The notes under the pieces were generated by a model. That model saw only the letters and a program-made list of their open reading frames with translations, was not told the DNA's origin and did not search any database. A stretch of 64,000 nucleotides of DNA from Marinobacter sp. NP-4(2019) (GTDB lineage: Bacteria > Pseudomonadota > Gammaproteobacteria > Pseudomonadales > Oleiphilaceae): assembly GCF_003994855.1 (NCBI RefSeq), contig NZ_CP034142.1, positions 4,409,319 through 4,473,318 on the forward strand. Direction: 5' to 3'. Shown piece by piece: positions 30,719 to 40,166 of this stretch; position 1 is the stretch's first letter; each line of letters starts with the position of its first letter. The position numbers and the translations under genes are program-made.

Positions 30719-32811
30719 GAAACGGACGCCGTTATATTACGCTCGGCGCCGAAGTAGCAGAACTCCAGGCTGTTGTAACAGGACGCCACGTATTCCTTGT
30801 CCAGCAGGTTGTGGACATTAAGCTGGGTACTGACGCCTTTCAGGCCCACCTTGCCGAGGTCATACCCCAACGCCAGATCCACCAGGGTGTAGTCCGGTAC
30901 CTTTTTGGTGTTGGCGTCGTCCGCGTAGATATCCGCGGCATAGCGAATCCCCAGACCCGCATTGGCGCCATTCAGCACACCATCGTTGAAGCGATAGCCG
31001 GTCCACAGGGTCAGCTGGTGCTCGGGTACCTGGCTCGCGGTGTTACCCTGGCGATAGGCTTCCGATTTCTCAAAGGTGACGTCGGTGTAGGCATAGCCCG
31101 CCTGCACGTTCAGGTTATTGGTGATCTGAGCCTTGGCTTCCAGTTCAACACCCTGGGACTGGATTTCCCCGATACCGCGATAAAACGTTTCCTGGGGCAG
31201 CTTGGTGGCCAGGTTTTCCTGTTTGATGCGGAACAGGGAAGCGGTGTACTGATCACGCGTACCCGCCGGCTGATATTTCAGACCGGTTTCGATCTGCTGG
31301 CCTTCGCTGGGATCCAGCAGGTCACCGTTTTCGTCGGTGAAAGCGCTGGGCGAGAACGACGTGGAGTAGGACACGTAGGGCGCAATGCCGTTATCGAACA
31401 GGTAAAGCAATCCCGCTCGACCGCTGAACTGGGTATCGTCCAGCGTGGTGACAACGCCGGAATCCCGGTTGGTGTTGTCGATCTCCACCCAGTCATGACG
31501 GCCACCCAGGGTCAGGCGCCAGCCGCCCATGGCCAGTTGGTCCTGAAGATAGACGCCGGTCTGCTTCTGTTCACGCAGGTTACGCACCGGCGGGTACAGC
31601 GCAGTTGGTTCAGCACCGTAGACAGGGTTGAATGCATCGATATTCGGGAACGCGCCGGACGGCCAGACCACGTCATTTTCCCGCTGCTGGTAGTCGAGGC
31701 CCACCAGGACCGTGTGATCAACCGCTCCGGTGAAGAAATCCGCCTGAAGCTGGTTATCCACCGTCAGCGCTTCCAGATCTTCGTCAGCGCCGGAGAAAAA
31801 CCGCATGAGCTCGGTATCCGTGGCCCAGCCAAACGCATACACCTGCTTGAGCTCCACGTCGGATTCCAGATAGCGAAGGTTCTGCCGGGCGCTCCATGTA
31901 TTGTTGAATCGGTGATCCAGTTCATAGCCGACCATATACATGTCGCGTTTGAACTTATCGTAATCCGGTTCACCCTCAAAGAAAGTGTTGTCGATTTTCT
32001 GGCCGTTACGGGATTCGACGGTACCCTCATATGGCAAACCGCTGTGATACCCGCCCTCGGGATCTTTCTGCAGGTACGCCAACAGGGTCAGACTGGTGTC
32101 GTCGGTCATATCCCAGGTGAGTGAAGGGGCGATCGCGTGGCGCTCCTCCTCTACATGGTCAAACTGGGTATCCGAGGCGGAGGTAATACCGGTCAGGCGA
32201 TAGGCCACCCGCTTCTCTTCATCGAGGGGGCCAGTCAGATCAAACGCAAGACTGCGCTGGGCGTTATTGCCAGCCGTTACCCGAACCTCTCCACCTTGCT
32301 GGAATTCGGGCTTCTTGCTGGTCAGGGCGACCAGACCGCCCGGTGAACCCTGGCCATAAAGCACGGATGTTGGTCCCTTGACGATTTCGATACGTTCCAG
32401 GAACCACGGATCAATGGTAAACGAGCTGAACGAGCCCGCATCACTCATGACCTTGAGGCCATCGAGGTAGGTGTTATTAATGCTGCCGTCAGAGAAGCCG
32501 CGGAGAATCAGATAGTCATAGCGGTTGGAGGCGCCTACCTGATTCGTCGACACGCCCGGGGTGTAGTTGGCGGCACGCTGAACCGACTTTGCGCCTTTCT
32601 CCTCCCATTCCTCGCGATCAATCACGGAAATGGCCTGCGGCGTTTCAACATAGGGTGTTTCGGTTTTGGTCGCACCGCGGGTTGCAACCACGTCCAGCGC
32701 TTCCAGCTCGGTGGTGTCGTTCTGGTAGTCGGTTTCTGCGGCAGTGAGGGGGGACGTCAGGCCGGCAATCGTCAGGGCCACCGCCAATGGCAGTTTTGAG
32801 CGTTGGAACAT
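30706..32811 (-). CDS. TonB-dependent siderophore receptor (FhuA/FoxA-like)
   Basis: 701 residues with a signal peptide (MFQRSKLPLAVALTIAGLTSPLTAAE). Then a plug domain (about 45-165, VVATRGATKTETPYVETPQAISVIDREEW, later RIEIVKGPTSVLYGQGSPGGLV) and a 22-strand barrel ending in aromatic F. The C-terminal DKEYVASCYNSLEFCYFGAERNITASVSYRF, with two nearby cysteines, is typical of hydroxamate-siderophore receptors such as FhuA/FoxA. The desferrioxamine-type biosynthesis operon at 56.5-63 kb may make its ligand. A Fur-like box lies upstream, and an AraC regulator follows upstream in the same direction. Confidence 0.88.
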   Translation of the reverse strand: MFQRSKLPLAVALTIAGLTSPLTAAETDYQNDTTELEALDVVATRGATKTETPYVETPQAISVIDREEWEEKGAKSVQRAANYTPGVSTNQVGASNRYDYLILRGFSDGSINNTYLDGLKVMSDAGSFSSFTIDPWFLERIEIVKGPTSVLYGQGSPGGLVALTSKKPEFQQGGEVRVTAGNNAQRSLAFDLTGPLDEEKRVAYRLTGITSASDTQFDHVEEERHAIAPSLTWDMTDDTSLTLLAYLQKDPEGGYHSGLPYEGTVESRNGQKIDNTFFEGEPDYDKFKRDMYMVGYELDHRFNNTWSARQNLRYLESDVELKQVYAFGWATDTELMRFFSGADEDLEALTVDNQLQADFFTGAVDHTVLVGLDYQQRENDVVWPSGAFPNIDAFNPVYGAEPTALYPPVRNLREQKQTGVYLQDQLAMGGWRLTLGGRHDWVEIDNTNRDSGVVTTLDDTQFSGRAGLLYLFDNGIAPYVSYSTSFSPSAFTDENGDLLDPSEGQQIETGLKYQPAGTRDQYTASLFRIKQENLATKLPQETFYRGIGEIQSQGVELEAKAQITNNLNVQAGYAYTDVTFEKSEAYRQGNTASQVPEHQLTLWTGYRFNDGVLNGANAGLGIRYAADIYADDANTKKVPDYTLVDLALGYDLGKVGLKGVSTQLNVHNLLDKEYVASCYNSLEFCYFGAERNITASVSYRF

Positions 32812-32843
32812 GGGAAAACCTCAATCATACATCTGCATTTGGA

Positions 32844-32862
32844 AATGCGAATTATTATTGTT
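32844..32862 (-). promoter_or_regulatory. Candidate Fur box upstream of the siderophore receptor
   Basis: The sequence TGCGAATTATTATTG (32,846-32,860) matches 10 of 14 defined bases of the 7-1-7 Fur motif TGATAATNATTATCA when read on the minus strand. It lies about 35 bp upstream of the receptor start. Moderate match only. Confidence 0.45.
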
Positions 32863-32923
32863 TAATGTATAACTAAGGTATGCTAGGCGCTCGGATTCGT
32901 ATGCAGAATGCCAAATCTATGAT

Positions 32924-33898
32924 TCAGGAAGAACCCAGATTCCTTGGAGATACGCCGAACTGCCTGCGAAAGGCGGTGGCAAAGTTGGTGGCGTGGCGGT
33001 AACCGGCCCGGTGGGCCGCCTGTTGAACGGTACATCCCTCTTCCAGGCAACGTTTGGCCAACACGAGACGACGGCTCCGGAGGTATTCAAACACCGTCTG
33101 ACCATAGAGCTGACGGAACTTGTGACGCAGACTACTGGGACTCATAGCGGCCCGTTCGGCAAGATCGCTCAGGGAGTAGGATTCAGCCGGAGCATATTCG
33201 AGGAGACTGCGTACCGATTCCAGGCGCCGGACATCCTGTCGGGACAATCCGGGGTGACTTGGCTCCAGGGTCGAGTTACCCGGTAAACCCAGCGCCATCA
33301 ATTGCAGGGCAACACCCTCCAACAGAAGCTTTCTCTGCAATTCAGGCAGCGAGGCTTCCAGGTGGTGCCTCAGGCTGTCGAGCAAACCCAACGGTACCCG
33401 CCAGGAATATACCGGTTGTTGCGACGTTTCCAGTAATTCGGTCAGGAGGGCATGGTGGGGGCTGGGTTCCGCAAGGTGGTGTGGGTCCAGTGCCAGAGTC
33501 ACGGTTTTCAGACGCTGCCCCGGCAACTGCACAGCATGAAGCCGGTGGGTCGGGCCAAGCTGAAGGCTCAGGGCCATACCGGGATGCAACTCACGCTGCC
33601 AGCAACCCACTTCAAGGCTGATACGACCCTGCAAGACCACCACAATCAACAGGGGCGAATGGCCCAGTGACAGCGACTCATAAGGCTGTAACACGTCCAG
33701 ATCGGAACTGGTCAGCCGGAACCCGGACGGCAACACGATTTCGTTAACCATCCCTTTGGCGACCGGCTGGTTAAACGACTGACGATCCAGGCCGGACAGG
33801 GTGGGAAACTGGTAATCAATACCATAATCCCGGCCAAAGCTCAGAAAATCATGGGCCGAAAACGGACGGGTTGGAAAAGAGCCGTGAAGTTCCGACAC
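32924..33898 (-). CDS. AraC-family transcriptional regulator (siderophore-type)
   Basis: 324 residues with a GTG start at 33,896-33,898. A variable N-terminal sensor region (1-215) is followed by the double HTH of AraC (about 220-318): LSDLAERAAMSPSSLRHKFRQLYGQTVFEYLRSRRL and VQQAAHRAGYRHATNFATAFRRQFGVSP. AraC proteins of this kind (PchR-like) activate adjacent TonB receptor genes when the ferri-siderophore is sensed. Its position 112 bp upstream of the receptor, in the same orientation, supports that role. Confidence 0.85.
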   Translation of the reverse strand: MSELHGSFPTRPFSAHDFLSFGRDYGIDYQFPTLSGLDRQSFNQPVAKGMVNEIVLPSGFRLTSSDLDVLQPYESLSLGHSPLLIVVVLQGRISLEVGCWQRELHPGMALSLQLGPTHRLHAVQLPGQRLKTVTLALDPHHLAEPSPHHALLTELLETSQQPVYSWRVPLGLLDSLRHHLEASLPELQRKLLLEGVALQLMALGLPGNSTLEPSHPGLSRQDVRRLESVRSLLEYAPAESYSLSDLAERAAMSPSSLRHKFRQLYGQTVFEYLRSRRLVLAKRCLEEGCTVQQAAHRAGYRHATNFATAFRRQFGVSPRNLGSS

Positions 33899-33921
33899 GG
33901 GACTGGCCTCCGATGATTCCG

Positions 33922-35754
33922 CTATTCCACCGTCACACTTTTCGCCAGGTTCCGTGGCTGATCCACGTCCGTGCCCTTCAGTACCGCCACATGGTAGGAC
34001 AGCAGCTGGAGCGGGACAGTGTAGACGATCGGTGCTGTGATCGGGTGAACCGAGGGCAGCTTCATGACGTGAATGCCATCCTGGGGCTTCACATCGGCGG
34101 CCTGGTCGGCGAACACGAACAACTCACCGCCACGGGCACGGACTTCTTCCAGGTTGGATTTCAGCTTTTCCACCAGGTCGTTGTTGGGCGCCACCGTGAC
34201 CACCGGCATTTCACTGTCCACCAGCGCCAGCGGGCCGTGCTTGAGTTCACCGGCAGGATAGGCTTCGGCATGAATGTAGGAGATTTCCTTGAGCTTCAGC
34301 GCACCTTCCAGGGCCACCGGGAACTGTGAGCCACGGCCCAGGAACAAGCTGTGGTGCTTATCCATGAACGCCCGGGACATTTCCGCAATTTCGCCATCCA
34401 GTGCCAACACCTGGTCGGTCTGACCAGGCAACAGGTGAATGGCTTCGACGATTTCGGCTTCCGTGTCCGCAGACAGACCATTGTGGCGCGCCAGGGCCAG
34501 GGTAAAGATCAGCAATGCCGTTAGCTGGGTGGTAAACGCCTTGGTGGACGCCACGCCAATCTCGGGGCCGGCCTGGGTCATGATCACCAGATCGGATTCC
34601 CGCACCAGCGAACTGCCCGGCACGTTACAGATGGCCAGGGCAGCGCGGAAGCCCGCTTGCTTGGCCTGTCGCAGCGCCGCCAGGGTATCGGCGGTCTCGC
34701 CGGACTGGGAGATGCACAGGAACAGGGTGTCGGGCTGGATCACGTGCTTGCGGTAACGGAACTCGGAGGCCACTTCAACCGAACACGGCACCCCGGCCAG
34801 TTCCTCGATCCAGTATCGCGCCACCATGCCGGCATGGTAACTGGTGCCGCAGGCAATGATCTGCACGTGGCGCACATTCTCAAGCAGTTTCCCCGCCGAG
34901 GTGCCCAGCGCCTGTTCCAGCACGCTGGTGTTGGTCAGTCGGCCTTCCATGGTGGCCTTGATCACCCGCGGCTGTTCATGGATTTCCTTGAGCATGAAGT
35001 GGCGGTATTCGCCCTTGTCGGCAGAATCGGCGCCGTGTTCGAAGCGGGTAACCGGGCGTTCGACGATGTTGCCGTCGCGGTCATGGATCTCGACCCGGTC
35101 ACGGCGGATATCGGCAATGTCCCCTTCTTCCAGGAACATGAAACGATCGGTGACTGGTAGCAGGGCCAACTGATCAGAGGCAATGAAATTCTCGCCAATA
35201 CCCACGCCTATGACCAACGGGCTCCCTTCACGGCAGACCACCAGGTGGTCTGGCTCATCGGCATGGATCACGGCCAGTGCGTAGGCGCCACGGAGAAGGC
35301 TGATGGCTGCCTTGACGGCATCGTACAGGTTACCCAGCTCGCGATAATGTTGTTCAATCAGGTGGGCGACCACTTCGGTGTCGGTCTGGGAGGTGAACTC
35401 AAAGCCTTCGGCTTTCAGGCCTTCCCGCAGTTCCTGATAGTTCTCGATGATGCCGTTATGGACAATGGCCAGGCGATCCCCGGACATGTGTGGGTGGGCG
35501 TTCAGCTGGGACGGTTCACCGTGGGTGGCCCAACGGGTATGGGCAATACCGACGGTGCCTTCCAGGGCATTGGCGCCAATGGCATCTGCCAGTGCCGCAA
35601 CCTTGCCTACCTCCCGGGCGCGCTGCACGGTAATACCGCCATCCATGACCGCCATGCCGGCGGAGTCATAACCCCGATATTCAAGTCGGCGCAGGCCTTC
35701 CAGAAGAATGCCCTGGACCTCACGTTCCGATACCGCACCTACAATGCCACACAT
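33922..35754 (-). CDS. glmS: Glucosamine--fructose-6-phosphate aminotransferase
   Basis: 610 residues, full length. The N-terminal class II glutaminase domain starts with the nucleophile Cys2 (MCGIVGAVSERE). Two SIS sugar-isomerase domains follow (about 290-430 and 460-600), ending PRNLAKSVTVE as in GlmS. Makes glucosamine-6-phosphate for peptidoglycan and LPS. 42 bp after glmU, so glmUS is probably co-transcribed. No glmS-type small RNA or ribozyme was seen. Confidence 0.96.
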   Translation of the reverse strand: MCGIVGAVSEREVQGILLEGLRRLEYRGYDSAGMAVMDGGITVQRAREVGKVAALADAIGANALEGTVGIAHTRWATHGEPSQLNAHPHMSGDRLAIVHNGIIENYQELREGLKAEGFEFTSQTDTEVVAHLIEQHYRELGNLYDAVKAAISLLRGAYALAVIHADEPDHLVVCREGSPLVIGVGIGENFIASDQLALLPVTDRFMFLEEGDIADIRRDRVEIHDRDGNIVERPVTRFEHGADSADKGEYRHFMLKEIHEQPRVIKATMEGRLTNTSVLEQALGTSAGKLLENVRHVQIIACGTSYHAGMVARYWIEELAGVPCSVEVASEFRYRKHVIQPDTLFLCISQSGETADTLAALRQAKQAGFRAALAICNVPGSSLVRESDLVIMTQAGPEIGVASTKAFTTQLTALLIFTLALARHNGLSADTEAEIVEAIHLLPGQTDQVLALDGEIAEMSRAFMDKHHSLFLGRGSQFPVALEGALKLKEISYIHAEAYPAGELKHGPLALVDSEMPVVTVAPNNDLVEKLKSNLEEVRARGGELFVFADQAADVKPQDGIHVMKLPSVHPITAPIVYTVPLQLLSYHVAVLKGTDVDQPRNLAKSVTVE

Positions 35755-35796
35755 GTTTTATTCACCTGTCAGATAATTTGCTGTGTTACGGGCCAA

Positions 35797-37164
35797 TCAG
35801 GACTTTTTGACCGGTCTGTCCCAGTCTGCAATGTTGCGCTGGCGCCCCCTGGCTACCGCCAGTTCGCGATCAGACACATCACGGGTAATGGTGGAACCGG
35901 CACCAATAGTGGCGCCTTCGGCAACGGTTACCGGCGCCACCAGCGAGGTATTGGAACCCACGAAGACACCATCCCCGATCACCGTCTGGTGTTTATTCAC
36001 ACCATCATAATTGCAGGTGATGGTTCCTGCACCCACATTCACATTACGGCCCAGTGAGGCATCGCCCACGTAACTGAGGTGATTGATCTTGCTACCCTCA
36101 CCCACAACCGCCTTCTTGGTCTCGACGAAGTTACCCACCTTGGTGTCGTCAGCCAGGCGGGTGCCGGGGCGCAGGCGGGCAAACGGACCAATCTGCGCGT
36201 TAGCGCCGATCTCGGCGCCTTCAATCACCGAATGAGCCTTGATCTGTGCACCGGCGGCAATCTTCGCATCGCGGATCACGCAACCCGGCCCGATGGAGAC
36301 ACCGTCCGCCAGTTCCACATCGCCTTCAAAGACCACGTTGACGTCGATGAGGATGTCATTGCCAATCGATAGATTGCCGCGCACATCCACACGGGCGGGG
36401 TCGGCGAGAGTGGCGCCTTCGGTCATCAGGCGATCGGCTTCCCGCCGCTGAAACCAGCGTTCCAGTTCCGCCAGTTGCAGGCGGTTATTCACACCCTGTA
36501 CCTCGAAGGCATTCCCGGGCTGGGAAACCGCTACCCGCATTCCATGTTCCACGGCCATCGCGATGATATCGGTCAGGTAGTACTCGCCCTGGGCGTTGCG
36601 ATTGGAGAGCTGGGGCAACCAGTCCTTCAGGCGCCGCGCCGTTACCGCCAGGATGCCGGTATTCACCTCACGAATTTGCTGCTGGGCGTCGCTGGCGTCC
36701 TTCTGTTCCACGATGGACGTGACCTTGCCCTCATCGTCACGAATGATCCGGCCGTAGCCCTGGGGGTCATCCATGGTTACCGTCAGCAACCCCAGGGTGT
36801 CGTTATCAATCTGCGAAACCAGCGCTTCCAGAGTGCCAACACCAGTCAACGGTACATCGCCGTAGAGCACCAGTACCCGGGCATCATCCGGCAGGTCCGG
36901 CAACGCCTGGGCCACCGCGTGACCAGTGCCAAGTTGCTCCTGCTGCAGCACCCAGTTCACCGGTTGTTTTGAAGTGGCCGCCTTGACCTGATCCGCACCA
37001 TGGCCGATCACCGCATGAATCTGCTCGGCCTGGAGCTGACGGGCCGTCGCAATCACGTGATGGAGCATGGGACGGCCGGCCAGGGCGTGGAGCACCTTGG
37101 GCAGGGCGGATTTCATTCTGGAACCCTGGCCGGCGGCCAGAATGACAACGTGTAGCGGGCTCAT
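35797..37164 (-). CDS. glmU: Bifunctional UDP-GlcNAc pyrophosphorylase / glucosamine-1-P acetyltransferase
   Basis: 455 residues. The N-terminal uridyltransferase domain has the LAAGQGSRMKSALPKVLH signature (about 8-25), and the C-terminal left-handed beta-helix of hexapeptide repeats (about 250-430) is visible as repeated I/V-G-x-x motifs. Catalyses the last two steps to UDP-GlcNAc. ATG at 37,162-37,164, just after the atp operon terminator. Confidence 0.96.
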   Translation of the reverse strand: MSPLHVVILAAGQGSRMKSALPKVLHALAGRPMLHHVIATARQLQAEQIHAVIGHGADQVKAATSKQPVNWVLQQEQLGTGHAVAQALPDLPDDARVLVLYGDVPLTGVGTLEALVSQIDNDTLGLLTVTMDDPQGYGRIIRDDEGKVTSIVEQKDASDAQQQIREVNTGILAVTARRLKDWLPQLSNRNAQGEYYLTDIIAMAVEHGMRVAVSQPGNAFEVQGVNNRLQLAELERWFQRREADRLMTEGATLADPARVDVRGNLSIGNDILIDVNVVFEGDVELADGVSIGPGCVIRDAKIAAGAQIKAHSVIEGAEIGANAQIGPFARLRPGTRLADDTKVGNFVETKKAVVGEGSKINHLSYVGDASLGRNVNVGAGTITCNYDGVNKHQTVIGDGVFVGSNTSLVAPVTVAEGATIGAGSTITRDVSDRELAVARGRQRNIADWDRPVKKS

Positions 37165-37203
37165 GGAAACGTCAGGCTCCCGGTCGGTTGATTGTCTTCA
37201 TTG

Positions 37204-37283
37204 GAAATAAAAAAACCGCACCCGTTGCGGCCGGAGTTCCAACGCCTGGCGTTGGTCTTCCAGCCACTCAGGATGCGGCTTTG
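37204..37283 (-). terminator. Terminator of the atp operon
   Basis: On the minus strand, CCGCATCC near 37,280 can pair with GGGTGCGG next to a run of seven T's (37,207-37,213). A nested perfect hairpin CCAACGCC-A-GGCGTTGG lies inside, and a shorter CCGCA/TGCGG stem abuts the T-run. It ends transcription about 30 bp after the atpC stop; the T-run lies about 45 bp before glmU. Confidence 0.75.
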
Positions 37284-37311
37284 GTGTTCGGTAATCCCGA
37301 AACCCGACTGC

Positions 37312-37734
37312 TTAGCGCATTTTATTACGCAGCTGCTGGATGGTACGAAGCTTGGCGACAGCTTCGGCCAGCTCTGCAGCAGCACGGGAGAACTCGAATT
37401 CACCGGTTCTATCGGCAAGTGCTTTCTCGGCTTCTTTCTGAGCTTCGAGTGCGGCAGCTTCGTCCACATCCTTTGCACGAACCGCGGTATCCGCCAACAA
37501 AGTCACCAGATTGGGCTGGACCTCCAGATATCCGCCGGACACGTAAAGAATCTCTTCCTCACCGCCCTGCTTGATGATCCGAACGGGACCCGGCTTCAGC
37601 TGTGTCAGCAGCGGCGCGTGACCTGGAGTAACACCCAGGTCACCTTCAGAGCCCGCTGCGATCAGCATTTCCACCAATCCGGAATAGATCTTTGTTTCGG
37701 CACTTACCACATCACAATGCACGGTTATACCCAT
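37312..37734 (-). CDS. atpC: ATP synthase epsilon subunit
   Basis: 140 residues: N-terminal beta-sandwich (MGITVHCDVVSAETKIYSGLVEMLIAAGSEGDLGVTPGHAPLLTQLKPGPVRI) and a C-terminal helical hairpin. A rotor-stalk subunit that regulates F1. Last gene of the atp operon, followed by the terminator. Confidence 0.95.
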   Translation of the reverse strand: MGITVHCDVVSAETKIYSGLVEMLIAAGSEGDLGVTPGHAPLLTQLKPGPVRIIKQGGEEEILYVSGGYLEVQPNLVTLLADTAVRAKDVDEAAALEAQKEAEKALADRTGEFEFSRAAAELAEAVAKLRTIQQLRNKMR

Positions 37735-37781
37735 GTCAGTTGCCTCTTTGATCGATCCGGAAACAAATGCTTCGGCTCAGA

Positions 37782-39176
37782 TTAAGCTTTCGCCTTGCTC
37801 TTCATTTCCTTCGCTTTCTCGACCGCTTCCTCAATGGTACCAACCATGTAGAATGCCTGCTCGGGCATATCATCATAGTCACCGTTAAGGATGCCCTTAA
37901 AGCTGCTGATGGTTTCCTTCAGGGAAACGTACTTACCGGGGGAACCAGTGAAGACTTCAGCAACGTGGAACGGCTGGGACAGAAAACGCTCGATCTTACG
38001 GGCACGGGCTACGGTCAGTTTGTCTTCTTCTGACAGTTCGTCCATACCCAGAATGGCGATGATGTCTTTCAGTTCCTTGTAGCGCTGCAGGTTCGTCTGC
38101 ACGCCACGGGCCACTTCGTAGTGCTCATGACCGATGATCAGCGGATCCAGCTGACGAGAGGTGGAATCCAGCGGATCAATCGCCGGGTAAATACCCTTGG
38201 AGGCGATGTCACGGCTCAATACTACTGTAGCATCCAGGTGCGAGAAGGTGGTTGCCGGAGACGGGTCGGTCAAGTCATCCGCCGGTACGTAGACCGCCTG
38301 GATAGACGTGATGGAGCCAGTCTTGGTGGAGGTGATACGCTCCTGCAGCTCGCCCATCTCCTGGGCCAGAGTCGGCTGGTAACCTACCGCGGACGGCATA
38401 CGGCCCAGCAGTGCGGACACCTCGGTACCGGCCAGGGTGTAACGATAGATGTTGTCGACGAACAACAGAACGTCACGACCTTCGTCACGGAACTTCTCGG
38501 CCATGGTCAGACCGGTCAGGGCCACACGCAGACGGTTTCCGGGAGGCTCGTTCATCTGCCCGTACACCATCGCAACCTTGTCCAGTACGTTGGACTCTTT
38601 CATCTCGTAGTAGAAGTCGTTCCCCTCACGGGTACGCTCACCTACGCCGGCGAATACAGACAGACCGGAGTGCTCTTTGGCAATGTTGTTGATAAGTTCC
38701 ATCATGTTAACGGTCTTACCAACACCGGCACCACCAAACAGGCCAACCTTACCACCCTTGGCGAACGGGCAGATCAGGTCGATAACCTTGATGCCGGTTT
38801 CCAGCAGGTCGGCTGAGGCTGACTGGTCAGCGTAGCCCGGCGCCTTGCGGTGGATAGCCCAGCGCTCTTCCTCGCCGATGTCGCCCTGTTCGTCGATCGG
38901 ACGACCCAGAACATCCATGATACGGCCCAGGGTCTGGGTACCAACCGGTACGGAGATTGCCTTGCCGGTATTCTCTGCTTTCAGGCCACGCTTCAGGCCT
39001 TCGGTGCTGCCCATCGCGATGGTACGAACAATGCCGTCACCCAGCTGCTGCTGGACTTCCAGAGTTGTTTCGCCACCTTCAAGCAGCAGTGCGTCATACA
39101 CGTTGGGTACGGAGTCACGTGGGAATTCCACGTCGATAACCGCGCCAATGATCTGAACGATTTGTCCGCTACTCAT
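37782..39176 (-). CDS. atpD: ATP synthase beta subunit
   Basis: 464 residues with the Walker A motif GGAGVGKTV (about 155-163), the catalytic Glu region GVGERTREGND, the DELSEED-type loop (MDELSEEDKLTV) and ALLGRMPSAVGYQPTLA. Catalytic F1 subunit. 47 bp before atpC. Confidence 0.97.
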   Translation of the reverse strand: MSSGQIVQIIGAVIDVEFPRDSVPNVYDALLLEGGETTLEVQQQLGDGIVRTIAMGSTEGLKRGLKAENTGKAISVPVGTQTLGRIMDVLGRPIDEQGDIGEEERWAIHRKAPGYADQSASADLLETGIKVIDLICPFAKGGKVGLFGGAGVGKTVNMMELINNIAKEHSGLSVFAGVGERTREGNDFYYEMKESNVLDKVAMVYGQMNEPPGNRLRVALTGLTMAEKFRDEGRDVLLFVDNIYRYTLAGTEVSALLGRMPSAVGYQPTLAQEMGELQERITSTKTGSITSIQAVYVPADDLTDPSPATTFSHLDATVVLSRDIASKGIYPAIDPLDSTSRQLDPLIIGHEHYEVARGVQTNLQRYKELKDIIAILGMDELSEEDKLTVARARKIERFLSQPFHVAEVFTGSPGKYVSLKETISSFKGILNGDYDDMPEQAFYMVGTIEEAVEKAKEMKSKAKA

Positions 39177-39231
39177 GCTCGGTTCCTCGTTATCTTGATA
39201 GTCAATAAAACCAGTTGGATTGCTGGCGGGA

Positions 39232-40095
39232 TCAGACCGAAGCCGCGCCGCTCACAATCTCCGAAATCTCTTGGGTGATGGCTGCCTGACGCGCCTTGTT
39301 GTAAGCCAACTGAAGCTCGTCGATGATGCCACCGGCGTTATCAGTTGCGCTCTTCATGGCAATCATCCGGGCTGCCTGTTCACATGCCAGATTTTCTACC
39401 ACACCCTGGTACACCTGGGATTCAATGTAACGTGGCAGAAGGCCATCGAGGATCTGCCTGGCATCGGGCTCGTAGAGATAATCCCACTGGTTCTTGATCT
39501 CTTCTTCGTCATCCCCCGGAGGCAGCGGCAGAATCTGCTCGACCTGCGGGGTCTGCGTCATGGTATTTTCGAACTCGTTGCTGACCAGATACAGACGATC
39601 GATCTTGCCTTCCGAGAACGCATCCAGCATGACTTTGACGTTGCCGATGAGTTTTTCAGAGCTCGGGCTGTCCCCCAGATGGGTCAGCGCCGCAACGACG
39701 TTCCCGCCGTAGCTCTTGAAGAAAGAAGAACCTTTCTGTCCGATGGCGCACAGATCAGCCTCTACTCCTTTCTCTTTCCACGCTCGCATGTCACGGACAA
39801 GCGCTTTGAACAGGTTGATGTTCAGACCACCACACAGGCCACGGTCAGTCGACACCACGATATAGCCCACACGCTTCACTTCGCGCTCGACCATAAATGG
39901 GTGCTTGTACTGAACGTTTGCCTTGGCAATGTGCCCGATAACCTGACGCATCTTTTCGGCATAAGGGCGAGTCGCCTTCATGCGTTCCTGAGCCTTGCGC
40001 ATCTTGCTCGCCGCCACCATTTCCATGGCGCTGGTGATCTTTTGCGTGCTCTTGATGCTTGAAATCTGGTTACGTATTTCTTTGCCGACGGCCAT
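39232..40095 (-). CDS. atpG: ATP synthase gamma subunit
   Basis: 287 residues. N-terminal helix (EIRNQISSIKSTQKITSAMEMVAASKMRKAQ) and the C-terminal helix (MKSATDNAGGIIDELQLAYNKARQAAITQEISEIVSGAAS) form the rotating coiled coil. Central stalk of F1, between atpA and atpD. Confidence 0.97.
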   Translation of the reverse strand: MAVGKEIRNQISSIKSTQKITSAMEMVAASKMRKAQERMKATRPYAEKMRQVIGHIAKANVQYKHPFMVEREVKRVGYIVVSTDRGLCGGLNINLFKALVRDMRAWKEKGVEADLCAIGQKGSSFFKSYGGNVVAALTHLGDSPSSEKLIGNVKVMLDAFSEGKIDRLYLVSNEFENTMTQTPQVEQILPLPPGDDEEEIKNQWDYLYEPDARQILDGLLPRYIESQVYQGVVENLACEQAARMIAMKSATDNAGGIIDELQLAYNKARQAAITQEISEIVSGAASV

Positions 40096-40166
40096 AACTC
40101 ACTGCCTTCTCAAGTTAGACACTCGTTGCTCGAAAATCGGCCTGCAACGCATTGCAGGCCCATTTA